Notes under the pieces: generated by a model
What the model was told of the DNA's origin: nothing
The model's input: the letters and a program-made list of their open reading frames with translations, nothing else
Databases searched by the model: none
From: Actinomycetes bacterium
GTDB taxonomy: Bacteria > Actinomycetota > Actinomycetes > Actinomycetales > Dermatophilaceae
Length of the DNA: 64,000 bases
Assembly (NCBI GenBank): GCA_023420415.1
Contig: JAEZWF010000014.1
Coordinates: 62,001-126,000 of the forward strand
Reading direction: 5' to 3'
Shown here: positions 23,849-32,591 of the stretch, in pieces
Numbering within the stretch: the first letter of the stretch is position 1
How the letters are laid out: each line of letters begins with the position of its first letter
Program-made: the position numbers and the translations under genes

Positions 23849-24352
23849 ATGCGCATCTCGCGGTTCCCCTCCATCGTCGACGACGTCACCGTGCGGCTCA
23901 TCGCCGCGGTCGTCCTCGTCGTGGGCGTCGTCGCCCTCGTGACCCAGCAGTGGTGGCTGTATGCCGTGTTGGCCGTGGACTTCGTCCTCCGGACCGGGTG
24001 GGGGCCGTCGGCCAGCCCGGTGGCCCGGCTCGTCGGGCGGTTCGTGCGGCCGCGGGTCGGGACTGCGGCGAGGTACACCGCAGGTCCCCCGAAACGCTTC
24101 GCTGCGGCGATCGGCGCCGTGCTGACCCTCGCCGCGACCGTGCTCTGGCTGCTCGGCGCGACCGTCCCGGTCGTGGTGATCGGCCTGGTGATGGTGGTCT
24201 TCCCGGCGCTGGAGGCGGTGTTCGGGTTGTGCGTGGGTTGCCAGGTGTTCGGCCTCTTGATGCGGCTGGGCGTCATCCCCGACTCGGTGTGTGTCGAGTG
24301 TGCCGACATCAGTCGGCGCGCCAAGGCCCGCAACCAGGGCCTGCCGGTCTAG
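23849..24352 (+). CDS. DUF4395 family membrane protein
   Basis: A 167-residue membrane protein. It begins MRISRFPSIVDDVTVRLIAAVVLVVG, and PPKRFAAAIGAVLTLAATVLWLL plus the closing FGLCVGCQVFGLLMRLGVIPDSVCVECADIS match the DUF4395 family (four helices, conserved C-x2-C and C-x2-C near the end). Homologues often accompany thioredoxin or sulfur-transfer proteins, but none is adjacent. No ribosome site precedes the ATG, consistent with a leaderless message; a GTG at 23831 would add six residues. Confidence 0.8.
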   Translation: MRISRFPSIVDDVTVRLIAAVVLVVGVVALVTQQWWLYAVLAVDFVLRTGWGPSASPVARLVGRFVRPRVGTAARYTAGPPKRFAAAIGAVLTLAATVLWLLGATVPVVVIGLVMVVFPALEAVFGLCVGCQVFGLLMRLGVIPDSVCVECADISRRAKARNQGLPV

Positions 24353-24420
24353 ACGACAGCGGCTAGGACGACTGCGGCTCGGCCGACTGCGGCTGGGACG
24401 ACTACGGCTGGGACGACGAG
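24346..24420. repeat. 15-bp tandem repeat, about five units, across the fgd stop codon
   Basis: Five 15-bp units similar to GGCTGGGACGACTAC run from 24346 to 24420, with two to five differences between units. The fgd stop lies in the fourth unit, so repeat number alters the C-terminal tail (SSSSQP) and the spacing to the convergent DUF4395 gene. Confidence 0.75.
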
Positions 24421-25442
24421 GACGAGGCTGGCTGGACCGGCTCGAGGTCGCGCAGTCGTGGCAGTAGGTCCGCCGAGAACTGCTCGAGGAACCTGCGCTG
24501 GTCGGCCCCCGGCCCGTGGAACACGAGGTGGTTGAGCCCGGCGTCGACGTACTGCTTGATTTGCGCGACGGCTTCGTCCGGGTCGGAGGCGACGATCCAC
24601 CGCTTGGCGACCTGCTCGATGGGCAGCTCGTCGGCGAGCGCCTCCATCTCCTCGGCCGAGTCGACGCTGTGCTTCTGCTCCGGCGTCAGCGACAGCGGCG
24701 CCCAGAAGCGCGTGTTCTCCAAAGCGGCCTGCGGGTCGCGGTCGTAGGACAGCTTGACCTCGATCATCCGGTCCACCGAGCCGGGCGCGCGGCCCCGCGC
24801 CTCCTCGCCCTCGACCACGGCCGGCATGAGCTTGTCCGTGTAGAGCTCCATGCCCTTGCCCGAGGTGCAGATGACCCCGTCGCCCATGCGGCCGGCATAC
24901 TTGGCGACCTGGGGCCCGCCGGCCGCGATGTAGACCGGCACCGGCTCGTCAGGGCGGTCGTAGATGTTGGCTCCCACCAACGTGTAGTAGTCACCCTCGA
25001 AGTCGACCGAGTCCTCGGTCCACAGCTTGCGGATCAGCCGAACCGACTCGCGCAGCCGCGCGAACCGCTCCTTGAAGTCCGGCCACTCCCGCCCCGACAC
25101 GGCGACCTCGTTGAGGGCCTCGCCGGTGCCGGCCCCGAGGATGACGCGCCCCCCGGTGAGCAGGGCGTTGGTGGCGAACGCCTGCGCGACGACGGCCGGG
25201 TTGTACCGGAAGGTCGGCGTCAGGACGCTCGTGCCGATCTTGACCCGGTTCGTGTGCTCCCCCACCGCCGTCATCCACGACAGGGCGAACGGTGCGTGTC
25301 CGCCCTGGTGGCGCCACGGCAGGAAGTGGTCCGAGGTCCAGACGCTGTCGAGCCCCAGCTCCTCGGCCAGCACCGCGTAGTCGACGAGGTCACGCGGACC
25401 GAACTGCTCCGCGGACGCCTTGTACCCGATCGTCAGTGGCAT
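24402..25442 (-). CDS. fgd: F420-dependent glucose-6-phosphate dehydrogenase
   Basis: Oxidises glucose-6-phosphate to 6-phosphogluconolactone while reducing coenzyme F420, the main source of F420H2 in mycobacteria and relatives. 346 residues, a luciferase-like TIM barrel. The match to M. tuberculosis FGD1 is strong throughout: LTIGYKASAEQF, SDHFLPWRHQGGHAPF, TSVLTPTFRYNPAVVAQAFAT, GTGEALNE, CTSGKGMELYTDK. Active-site equivalents E12, H39, W43 and E108 are present. The C-terminal poly-Ser tail comes from a tandem repeat. ATG at 25442. A second F420-type enzyme lies at 58 kb. Confidence 0.96.
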   Translation of the reverse strand: MPLTIGYKASAEQFGPRDLVDYAVLAEELGLDSVWTSDHFLPWRHQGGHAPFALSWMTAVGEHTNRVKIGTSVLTPTFRYNPAVVAQAFATNALLTGGRVILGAGTGEALNEVAVSGREWPDFKERFARLRESVRLIRKLWTEDSVDFEGDYYTLVGANIYDRPDEPVPVYIAAGGPQVAKYAGRMGDGVICTSGKGMELYTDKLMPAVVEGEEARGRAPGSVDRMIEVKLSYDRDPQAALENTRFWAPLSLTPEQKHSVDSAEEMEALADELPIEQVAKRWIVASDPDEAVAQIKQYVDAGLNHLVFHGPGADQRRFLEQFSADLLPRLRDLEPVQPASSSSSQP

Positions 25443-25500
25443 GACCCCACCTAAGCACGGGTCCCCGCGCACGGACCCGCCGGCTCAGCGCCGCCGTGCT

Positions 25501-26613
25501 TCAGCGACGCCAGACCAGGACGGCGGCACGGTCGTCGGTCTCACCGGCGCGCGCGGCGGCACACATCTTCGCGGCCATGCCGACGAAGCCACGGGTGATC
25601 TCGCGCTCGGCCGTGCCGAGCATCCGGTCGATGCCGTCGCGCAGGTCACGGTTGCGGACCTCGATGACACCGTCGGTGTAGAGCAGCAACGCATCCCCGC
25701 GTCCGAGGCGCCCGCGGATCCGTGGGAACGCCACCCCGTCGGCGACACCCAGCACGGGGCCCTCCTCGACCTCGAGCACCTCCCACCGACCCGAGCCGGC
25801 GTTGAACCGGACCGCCGGCGGGTGCCCGGCCGACCCGACGCTGAACTCCCCCGTCGTGAGGTTGATCATCGCGTGGGCGGCGGTGGCGAACCCCTCGTCC
25901 CACGCCTGGCGCAGCAGGTAGGAGTTCGCGGCCGGGAGGAAGTCGGCGACCGGCATGGAACCGAGCAGCCCCCCGAAGGCACCGGACAGCAGCAGCGACC
26001 GGGTGCCGGCTCCGATGCCCTTGCCGGAGACGTCGACCAGCGCGAGCTCGAGCCGGTCGCCGGTGCGCGAGGTGACGAGGAAGTCACCGGAGAACGAGTC
26101 GCCGTAGGCCGACATGACGGCCTGCTCGGCGCCCCAGTCCTGGGGCAGGTCCGGCAGCTCACCCTGGGTGCGCAGCCGGTCGCGCAGGTCGACCAGCATG
26201 GTCTCACCGAGGTTGCCCTGGACCCCGAGCCGCGCGCGGGAGGCGGCGACCCAGAACATCAGGCCCATCGTCACGACCAGGATCCCGTAGGCCACCCACA
26301 GCGTCGCCACGGAGCCCTGCGTGTCCAGCCGGTTCGCCATGGTCACCGCCGCTGTGGCCAGCACCGCGACGTCGGCGACGACGAGCAGGCGAGGCGGCAG
26401 GAACAGCCCGGCCACGACGCCGAGCAGCAGGTAGGTCGAGAACGACACCGACGACCACAGCAACGTCGCCCAGCACAGCAGCCCGGCGGCGGCCAGGACG
26501 AGCAGGAACGTCTGCACACTGCCCCAGCGGGCATACCTGCCACGCACACGGCTCAAGCCGGACATGGCGGAGCTGCGTACGAGCACCGTCTTGTCGACGT
26601 CCACGGAAAACAC
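25501..26613 (-). CDS. Membrane-anchored SpoIIE/RsbU-type PP2C serine phosphatase
   Basis: A 370-residue protein with about five N-terminal membrane helices (residues 30-125) and a cytoplasmic SpoIIE domain: metal-binding Asp residues in SGDFLVTSRTGDRLELALVDVSGKGIGA, HAMINLTTGEFSVGSAGHPPAV, LLLYTDGVIEVRN and the final GETDDRAAVLVWRR. Such phosphatases act on anti-anti-sigma factors in partner-switching stress pathways; no anti-sigma or STAS gene lies nearby. It lacks a PAS or GAF sensor, so the membrane part may sense. GTG start with AAGGA close by. Confidence 0.9.
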   Translation of the reverse strand: MFSVDVDKTVLVRSSAMSGLSRVRGRYARWGSVQTFLLVLAAAGLLCWATLLWSSVSFSTYLLLGVVAGLFLPPRLLVVADVAVLATAAVTMANRLDTQGSVATLWVAYGILVVTMGLMFWVAASRARLGVQGNLGETMLVDLRDRLRTQGELPDLPQDWGAEQAVMSAYGDSFSGDFLVTSRTGDRLELALVDVSGKGIGAGTRSLLLSGAFGGLLGSMPVADFLPAANSYLLRQAWDEGFATAAHAMINLTTGEFSVGSAGHPPAVRFNAGSGRWEVLEVEEGPVLGVADGVAFPRIRGRLGRGDALLLYTDGVIEVRNRDLRDGIDRMLGTAEREITRGFVGMAAKMCAAARAGETDDRAAVLVWRR

Positions 26614-26730
26614 GGTCCTTCGGCAAGGCGGGCCCGCCAGGTGCCCGCTGTGTAGCGGCGGGCCGGCCCCACTCCAACCCGGCGTCAGCCTAGTGGTGCC
26701 GCAGGTCCTCGCGCGGCAATTCCCGCAGAA

Positions 26731-27198
26731 TCAGGGCAGGTCGGGCAGGGTGCCGTCGGTCTCGAACGCCTCGACCATCGCGATCCGGCGGGCGTGGCGT
26801 GGCGCCTGCGAGAACGGCGTCGCGAGGAAGGTGCGCACGATCTCCTTGGCCAGCTCGGGCGCGGTGAACCGCGCCCCGATCGAGACGACCTGGGCGTTGT
26901 TGTGCTCCCGCGCGAGCTGCGCGAGCTCCGCGTCGTAGGCGAGGGCGGCCCGGATGCCGGGCACCTTGTTGGCGGCCATCTGTTCGCCGTTGCCGGAGCC
27001 CCCGAGCACGACACCGAGCGACTCCGGGTCGGCCGCCACCGCCTGCGCCGCGCGCAGCACGAAGACCGGGTAGTCGTCCTCGGCGTCGTAGTCGTGCGGC
27101 CCGTGGTTGGTCACCTCGTGCCCCTCCGCCTCGAGGAACGTGACCAGCTCGCCGAGCAGCTCGTATGCCGCGTGGTCGCCGCCGATGTGGACGCGCAT
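26731..27198 (-). CDS. rpiB: Ribose-5-phosphate isomerase B
   Basis: Interconverts ribose-5-phosphate and ribulose-5-phosphate in the pentose phosphate pathway. 155 residues. GGDHAAYELLGELVTFLEAEGHEV at the N-terminus and VLGGSGNGEQMAANKVPGIRAALAYD around the active site mark the actinobacterial RpiB type; SGNGE holds the catalytic-base Glu seen in mycobacterial enzymes where others have Cys. It follows the DsbA-like gene by one base, so they share an operon, as Rv2465c and Rv2466c do. Confidence 0.95.
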   Translation of the reverse strand: MRVHIGGDHAAYELLGELVTFLEAEGHEVTNHGPHDYDAEDDYPVFVLRAAQAVAADPESLGVVLGGSGNGEQMAANKVPGIRAALAYDAELAQLAREHNNAQVVSIGARFTAPELAKEIVRTFLATPFSQAPRHARRIAMVEAFETDGTLPDLP

Positions 27199-27199
27199 C

Positions 27200-27832
27200 T
27201 CAGTCTTCCTCGTCGAAGATCGGACCCTGGGTGCGGGTGCGCTTGAGCTCGTAGAAGCCCGGTGTGCCCGCGACGAGCAGGCAGCCGTCCCAGAGCTTCC
27301 CGGCGGCCTCGCCCTTGGGCGCGGGGGTCACGACCGGACCGAAGAAGGCGATGCCCTCGACCGCCACGACGGGTGTGCCCACGTCGTCACCGACCAGGTC
27401 GATCGCGCGCTCGTGGCTGGCCCGCAGCAGGTCGTCGACCTCGTCGGAGTCGGCGTACCGCGCGAGCTCCAGCGGCAGACCCACCTCCTGCAACGCCGGC
27501 TCGATGACCTTGGCGTAGTCCTTCTCGCCGCCGAGATGGATCCGCGTGCCCATGGCGTCGTAGAGCGGCTTGACGAACTCCGGGCCGTGGTCGCGGGCCG
27601 CGGCGATGATGACGCGCACCGGCCCCCAGCCTCGGTCCATCATGTCGCGGTAGTCCTCGGGCAGGTCACGGCCCTCGTTGAGGACCGACAGGCTCATCAC
27701 CGACCAGGTGACGTCGACGGGGCGGACCTGCTCGACCTCCATCAGCCACCGGGACGTCATCCACGCCCAGGGGCACAGGGGGTCGAACCACATCTCGGCG
27801 CTGGTGCGGGGGCCACCTGACTGCTCGCTCAC
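27200..27832 (-). CDS. DsbA-family protein, Rv2466c (mycothiol-dependent reductase) type
   Basis: A 210-residue thioredoxin-fold protein. EMWFDPLCPWAWMTSRW, WSVMSLSVLNEGRDLPEDYRDMMDRGWGPVRVIIAA, VGDDVGTPVVAVEGIAFFGPVV and ELKRTRTQGPIFDEED align with M. tuberculosis Rv2466c, which uses mycothiol for oxidative-stress reduction. The usual CPWC active site is CPWA here, so only the first Cys is left; a monothiol mechanism with mycothiol is possible. GTG start at 27832. Upstream of rpiB in one operon and divergent from pepN. Confidence 0.9.
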   Translation of the reverse strand: MSEQSGGPRTSAEMWFDPLCPWAWMTSRWLMEVEQVRPVDVTWSVMSLSVLNEGRDLPEDYRDMMDRGWGPVRVIIAAARDHGPEFVKPLYDAMGTRIHLGGEKDYAKVIEPALQEVGLPLELARYADSDEVDDLLRASHERAIDLVGDDVGTPVVAVEGIAFFGPVVTPAPKGEAAGKLWDGCLLVAGTPGFYELKRTRTQGPIFDEED

Positions 27833-27910
27833 GGGCCCATCCTTGCATGCGAGGATGGACGCCGATCCCCGCCCACCAGGCACCCCCTTCACACGAGCAG
27901 GAGCACCCCC

Positions 27911-30472
27911 TTGCCCGGCACCAACCTGACGCGCGACGAGGCCACCACCCGCGCGGGCCTCGTGACCGTCGACCACTACGACGTCGCCCTGGACCTCACC
28001 ACCTCGGACACGACCTTCCGCAGCACCACGACGGTGACGTTCGACAGCGCGCGCCCCGGTGAGGCGACGTTCGTCGACCTCATCGCCCCCTCGGTCGAGG
28101 CGATCACCCTCAACGGTGAGTCGCTCGACCCGGCCGCGCACTTCGCCGACGGGCGCATCACCCTCCCGACCACCGCGGAGCGCAACACGCTCACCGTCGA
28201 CGCCACCGCGGCATACATGAACACCGGTGAGGGACTGCACCGGTTCGTCGACCCCGTCGACGACGAGGTCTACCTCTACTCGCAGTTCGAGGTCGCGGAC
28301 GCGCGGCGCATGTTCGCCGTGTTCGAGCAGCCCGACCTCAAGGCGACCTTCTCGTTCACGGTGACCGCGCCCGACCACTGGCAGGTCGTGTCCAACTCAC
28401 CGACGCCCGACCCGATGCCGGTGCGTGACGGCGTCGCCCGCTGGGAGTTCGCGCCGACGCCGACCATGTCGTGCTACATCACCGCACTCGTCGCCGGCCC
28501 GTATGCCGTCGTGCGCGACGAGGTGCAGACGCGCAAGGGCGTCGTGCCGCTGGGGATCTTCTGCCGCAGGTCGATGCTGGAGCACCTCGATGCGGACAAC
28601 GTGTTCGACTGCACCAAGCGGGGATTCGCGTTCTTCGAGGAGGAGTTCGACAGCGAGTACCCGTTCGAGAAGTACGACCAGCTCTTCACGCCCGAGTACA
28701 ACATGGGTGCGATGGAGAACGCCGGTGCGGTCACCATCAACGAGGTCTACATCTTCCGGGCCAAGGTCACCGAGGCACTCGTCGAGCGGCGCGCGCTGAC
28801 GCTGCTGCACGAGCTGGCGCACATGTGGTTCGGCAACCTCGTGACGATGAAGTGGTGGAACGACCTGTGGCTCAACGAGTCGTTCGCCGAGTGGTCCTCC
28901 TCGACCTGTCAGGCCGAGGCCACCCAGTGGGCCGACGCGTGGACGACCTTCGGCATCTCCGAGAAGGCCTGGGCCTACCGGCAGGACCAGCTGTCGTCGA
29001 CCCACCCGATCGTCGCCCCGATCCGCGACCTGCAGGACGTCGAGGTCAACTTCGACGGCATCACCTACGCCAAGGGCGCCTCGGTGCTCAAGCAGCTCGT
29101 CGCCTACGTCGGCCGGGAAGCGTTCCGTGACGGCCTGCGCGCCTACTTCCGTAAGCACGCCTGGGGCAACACCACCCTCGGCGACCTGCTGTCCGAGCTC
29201 GAGCAGACCTCCGGCCGCGACCTCGGCACCTGGTCCAAGCTGTGGCTCGAGACCGCCGGGGTCAACACCCTGCGCCCGGTCATCGAGACCGACGACCAGG
29301 GCCTCGTGTCCTCCGCCGTGATCGAGCAGACGCACGCCGAGGACTACCCCACGCTGCGCCCCCACCGGCTGGCGGTCGGGCTCTACGACGTGCAGGACGT
29401 CGACGGTCAGGACCGCCTCGTGCGCACCGACCGGTTCGAGCTCGACGTCGACGGGCCCACCACCGACCTGCCGCAGCTCATCGGCCGGCCCGCGCCCGAC
29501 CTCCCGCTCGTCAACGACGACGACCTCGCCTACGCGAAGATCCGGCTCGACCAGCGTTCTCTCGCAACGGCTCTGGACCACCCACGCGGATTCGTCGACA
29601 GCCTCCCCCGCGCGCTCGTGCTCGGTGCCGCCTGGGACATGACGCGCGACGCCGAGATGCGCCCGCGCGACTTCGTCGACCTGGTGCTCGCGTCCTTGCC
29701 GGGTGAGGACAACTCGACGATGCTGCGCACCGTCCTGGCCCAGCTGCGCACCACCCTGGAGCTCTACGTCGCGCCTGATCACCGCACCGAGGCGGTCGCG
29801 TCGGCGACCGAACGGCTGCGCGCACTCGTCGAGGCGGCCGAGCCGGCCAGTGATGCGCAGTTCCAGCTGCTGACGACGTATGCCGCGGTGCAGCCGGGCG
29901 GCGACCACGCCAGCTGGCTGCATGGTCTGCTCGAGGGCTCGCAGTCGCTCGACGGCCTCGCGGTCGACACCGAGCTGCGGTGGACCCTGCTGATCGCGCT
30001 CGCCCGCGTCGGTGCGGCCACGGTCGCCGAGGTCGATGCCGAGCACCGGCGCGACAACACGGCCACCGGTCGTGAGCGCGCGGCGCAGGCCAAGGCAGCG
30101 ATGCCCACCGCGCAGGCGAAGGCCGACGCGTGGCGGGCCGGTGTCGAGGAGGACGGACTGCCCAACTCGGTGCTCCAGGCCGTGGCCGCAGGGTTCGGTG
30201 CAGCACTGGACGACTCGCTCCTGGAGCCCTACGTCGAGAAGTACCACTCGATGCTGGACTCGGTGCAGGACAAGGGATCTCACGCGATCACGGAGATCAT
30301 CGTGACCGGCTTCTACCCCATGGCCCTCGCCGACCAGCGACTGCTCGACGCCACCCAGCAGTGGCTCGACACGCACACCGAGGCTCCCGCCGCACTGCGC
30401 CGCCTCGTCGTGGAGAACCGCGACCCGGTGGCGCGCGCCCTGCGGGCCCAGGCCCGGGACGCCGATGCCTGA
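27911..30472 (+). CDS. pepN: Aminopeptidase N (M1 family)
   Basis: Cytoplasmic zinc aminopeptidase of 853 residues that finishes peptide breakdown after Clp and proteasome action. The substrate-binding GAMEN is in NMGAMENAGAVTINE, and the zinc site is H300-E301-x2-H304 with third ligand E323 in WLNESFAEW. The start is TTG at 27911: AGGAG sits seven bases before it and it yields MPGTNLTRDEA, the usual actinobacterial N-terminus. It overlaps the following mscS gene by 8 bp. Confidence 0.96.
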   Translation: MPGTNLTRDEATTRAGLVTVDHYDVALDLTTSDTTFRSTTTVTFDSARPGEATFVDLIAPSVEAITLNGESLDPAAHFADGRITLPTTAERNTLTVDATAAYMNTGEGLHRFVDPVDDEVYLYSQFEVADARRMFAVFEQPDLKATFSFTVTAPDHWQVVSNSPTPDPMPVRDGVARWEFAPTPTMSCYITALVAGPYAVVRDEVQTRKGVVPLGIFCRRSMLEHLDADNVFDCTKRGFAFFEEEFDSEYPFEKYDQLFTPEYNMGAMENAGAVTINEVYIFRAKVTEALVERRALTLLHELAHMWFGNLVTMKWWNDLWLNESFAEWSSSTCQAEATQWADAWTTFGISEKAWAYRQDQLSSTHPIVAPIRDLQDVEVNFDGITYAKGASVLKQLVAYVGREAFRDGLRAYFRKHAWGNTTLGDLLSELEQTSGRDLGTWSKLWLETAGVNTLRPVIETDDQGLVSSAVIEQTHAEDYPTLRPHRLAVGLYDVQDVDGQDRLVRTDRFELDVDGPTTDLPQLIGRPAPDLPLVNDDDLAYAKIRLDQRSLATALDHPRGFVDSLPRALVLGAAWDMTRDAEMRPRDFVDLVLASLPGEDNSTMLRTVLAQLRTTLELYVAPDHRTEAVASATERLRALVEAAEPASDAQFQLLTTYAAVQPGGDHASWLHGLLEGSQSLDGLAVDTELRWTLLIALARVGAATVAEVDAEHRRDNTATGRERAAQAKAAMPTAQAKADAWRAGVEEDGLPNSVLQAVAAGFGAALDDSLLEPYVEKYHSMLDSVQDKGSHAITEIIVTGFYPMALADQRLLDATQQWLDTHTEAPAALRRLVVENRDPVARALRAQARDADA

Positions 30473-31442
30473 CCGGCTCACCAGCGTGCTCGCCGACCTG
30501 AGCCCGGACAAGGTCTGGGACTGGTTCAACGGAGTGCCCCTCAAGATCGTCATCACCCTGCTGGTGGCGTTCGTGTTGCGGGTCGTGCTGCTGCGGCTCA
30601 TCAGCCGCATGGTCAAGGTCACGCTGGCCAAGGCCGACGCCCGACGGGCCGAGGAGCCCGGTCGGGCGCGACGCGCGTTCGCGCAAGCAGCCGGCATACT
30701 CCACGAGCGTCACCGGCAGCGCACGCTCACCATGGCCTCGCTGCTGCGCAGCATCACGACCGTGGTCATCGCCCTCATCACGATCCTCACGATCATGGCG
30801 ATCCTCAACATCCCGCTGGCGCCGCTGCTGGCGTCGGCCGGCGTCGGCGGTGTGGCCCTGGGCTTTGGCGCGCAGAGCCTGGTCAAGGACTTCCTGTCCG
30901 GCGTCTTCATGATCCTCGAGGACCAGTACGGCGTCGGCGACATCATCGACACCGGTGAGGCGACGGGCACGGTCGAGGAGGTCACGCTGCGGGTGACGCG
31001 GCTGCGAGACGCCCAGGGTGTGGTCTGGTACATCCGCAACGGCGAGATCATCCGGATCGGCAACAAGAGCCAGGGCTGGTCGACCGCGATCGTCGACATC
31101 CCGGTCGCCTACAGCGAGAACCTCGAGAAGGTCATCCCGCTCATCCGCGAGGTGGTGCACACCATCGACGAGGAGCCGCAGTGGCAGGACAAGCTGCTCG
31201 AGGAGCCGCAGGTGATGGGTGTCGAGTCGATGACCGGCAACGTGGTGACGATCCGGGTGCTGGCCAAGACCGCACCCGAGCAGCAGTACGGCGTCTCGCG
31301 CGAGATCCGCGAGCGGGTCAAGGCGGCGTTCGACGAGCACGGGATCAAGGCGCCGGTGGTCAGCCCGTTCGGGCCGATGCCCGGCGCGAGCGGGTCGAGT
31401 GGCGCGAGCGGGGCGGGCGCCCCGGGAGGGACAAAGCCGTGA
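30465..31442 (+). CDS. Small-conductance mechanosensitive channel (MscS family)
   Basis: A 325-residue membrane channel. It has one N-terminal helix, a basic cytoplasmic loop, a second helix (TTVVIALITILTIMAILNI) and the pore helix LLASAGVGGVALGFGAQSLVKDFLSGVFMILEDQYGVGD, followed by the beta and alpha/beta cage domain. The tail is low-complexity (GASGSSGASGAG). It releases solutes on hypo-osmotic shock. Overlaps pepN before it and glbO after it (GTGA), so all three are translated from one message. Confidence 0.92.
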   Translation: MPDRLTSVLADLSPDKVWDWFNGVPLKIVITLLVAFVLRVVLLRLISRMVKVTLAKADARRAEEPGRARRAFAQAAGILHERHRQRTLTMASLLRSITTVVIALITILTIMAILNIPLAPLLASAGVGGVALGFGAQSLVKDFLSGVFMILEDQYGVGDIIDTGEATGTVEEVTLRVTRLRDAQGVVWYIRNGEIIRIGNKSQGWSTAIVDIPVAYSENLEKVIPLIREVVHTIDEEPQWQDKLLEEPQVMGVESMTGNVVTIRVLAKTAPEQQYGVSREIRERVKAAFDEHGIKAPVVSPFGPMPGASGSSGASGAGAPGGTKP

Positions 31443-31837
31443 GTATGCCGGGTGGCGGCCAGAGCTTCTACGACCAGGTCGGCGGGCACGAGACGTTCGT
31501 CAAGCTGGTGCACGAGTTCTACGTCGGTGTGGCGGGCGACCCCGCGCTGCGGGCGCTCTACCCCGAGGAGGACCTCGGCCCGGCTGAGGTGCGGCTGCGG
31601 ATGTTCCTCGAGCAGTACTGGGGCGGGCCGACGACGTACTCGCAGGAGCGGGGCCACCCGCGGCTGCGGATGCGGCACCACCCGTTCAAAGTCACTCCGG
31701 CACAACGGGATCGGTGGCTGCACCACATGATGGCGGCGGTCGACACCCTCGGCCTCGCGCCGGCCGACGACCTCATCCTGCGCGACTACCTCGAGCGGGC
31801 GGCGCACTCCCTGGTCAACTCCCTCGAGGACGAGTAG
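31439..31837 (+). CDS. glbO: Group II truncated haemoglobin (trHbO)
   Basis: A 132-residue haem protein of the 2-on-2 globin fold. FYDQVGGHETFVKLVHEFYVGVAGD opens helices A/B, and RLRMRHHPFKVTPAQRDRWLHHM holds the proximal His region and the Trp at G8 that marks groups II and III. Roles proposed for GlbO include oxygen or nitric oxide handling close to the membrane. GTG start overlaps the mscS stop, with GGGAGGG upstream. Confidence 0.93.
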   Translation: MSMPGGGQSFYDQVGGHETFVKLVHEFYVGVAGDPALRALYPEEDLGPAEVRLRMFLEQYWGGPTTYSQERGHPRLRMRHHPFKVTPAQRDRWLHHMMAAVDTLGLAPADDLILRDYLERAAHSLVNSLEDE

Positions 31838-31858
31838 CCCGGCAGCCCTGGAACTGAG

Positions 31859-32257
31859 TCAGCCCAAGGAACTGGGGCTGACCACGGGAAGGCCAACGGC
31901 TCGGACCCCCGCGGCCATCCGGTGGTCGTAGGTCACCACGCCATCGACACCCAACCGCACCGCAGCGGCCACGTGGATCGCATCCAACGCCCGCAGGTGC
32001 TCGCCGGGCAGCAGCCCGGCCTCGCGAAACAGTGACGGCGGCACCTCGTAGAGGTCGACACCGTCAAGCAGTGCCACAGCGTCGACCTGACCCAGGTCGG
32101 GATAGCGCTGGACGGCCCGGCGCACCTCGCTCTCGAGCAGGTAGCACGCCACGAGCTGCCGCTGCGCACCCGTGATCCAGGTCGACAGCGGTTCCGTCTC
32201 CGCCTCCGCGACGAGGAGCTTCATCGCGGCGGAGGTGTCGAGGTACCACCGCCTCAC
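31859..32257 (-). CDS. PIN-domain ribonuclease toxin, VapC-like
   Basis: A 132-residue PIN protein with acidic metal-binding residues D7 (YLDTSA), E43 (ESEVRR), D91 (RALDAIHVAAA) and D110 (VTYDHRM). VapC toxins cleave specific tRNAs or rRNA. GTG start overlaps the stop of the antitoxin gene by 4 nt, the standard antitoxin-first arrangement. Confidence 0.9.
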   Translation of the reverse strand: MRRWYLDTSAAMKLLVAEAETEPLSTWITGAQRQLVACYLLESEVRRAVQRYPDLGQVDAVALLDGVDLYEVPPSLFREAGLLPGEHLRALDAIHVAAAVRLGVDGVVTYDHRMAAGVRAVGLPVVSPSSLG

Positions 32258-32502
32258 CGATCACCCCGGAGGTCGTGGACCACGTCGGCGGTGGGTAGGT
32301 CACTGACCACGCGTTTCAGCCTCGCCGGGTCGAGACGCCCCTTGGCGGGCCTCACGAGACGCAGGTCCGAGTCGTCCGTGATCGGCCCCAGCCGAGCCAC
32401 GGGCACTCCGCGGCGGGTGACCGTGTAGGTCTCTCCCTGCTCAACCTCCCGCATCACCCGCGCGTTGTCGTTGCGCAGCTCACGCTGGGTGACCGTCTTC
32501 AT
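32254..32502 (-). CDS. Phd/YefM-family antitoxin of the VapC-like toxin
   Basis: An 82-residue protein. MKTVTQRELRNDNARVMREVEQGETYTVTRRGVPVARL is the prevent-host-death fold that binds DNA as a dimer; the basic C-terminal part should wrap the toxin. A Phd-type antitoxin paired with a PIN toxin is a common hybrid. ATG at 32502 lies only a few bases after the predicted -10, so the message may be leaderless. Confidence 0.88.
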   Translation of the reverse strand: MKTVTQRELRNDNARVMREVEQGETYTVTRRGVPVARLGPITDDSDLRLVRPAKGRLDPARLKRVVSDLPTADVVHDLRGDR

Positions 32503-32508
32503 GCGACC

Positions 32509-32533
32509 CAATGTAGCACCTCGTAGCACATTG
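32509..32533 (-). promoter_or_regulatory. Operator of the toxin-antitoxin module
   Basis: CAATGT (32509-32514) and ACATTG (32528-32533) form an inverted repeat that also contains two direct GTAGCAC copies (32513-32519, 32523-32529). On the minus strand TACATT is a plausible -10 just before the ATG. This is the right place for autorepression by the antitoxin. Confidence 0.6.
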
Positions 32534-32591
32534 ACCTGACCTGCCACGAGGGTTTCGTGAGCTGGAATGGCCCCTCAAAGGGGGGGCTTGC

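Noticed and set aside
24346..24420. Possible CRISPR array
   Set aside because: Units are contiguous 15-bp repeats without spacers. No other regularly spaced repeats and no cas genes are present.
32563..32590. CCCCTCAAAGGGG hairpin as terminator of the hotdog gene
   Set aside because: The stem is only five to six pairs with a 3-nt loop and no T-tract; too weak to call.
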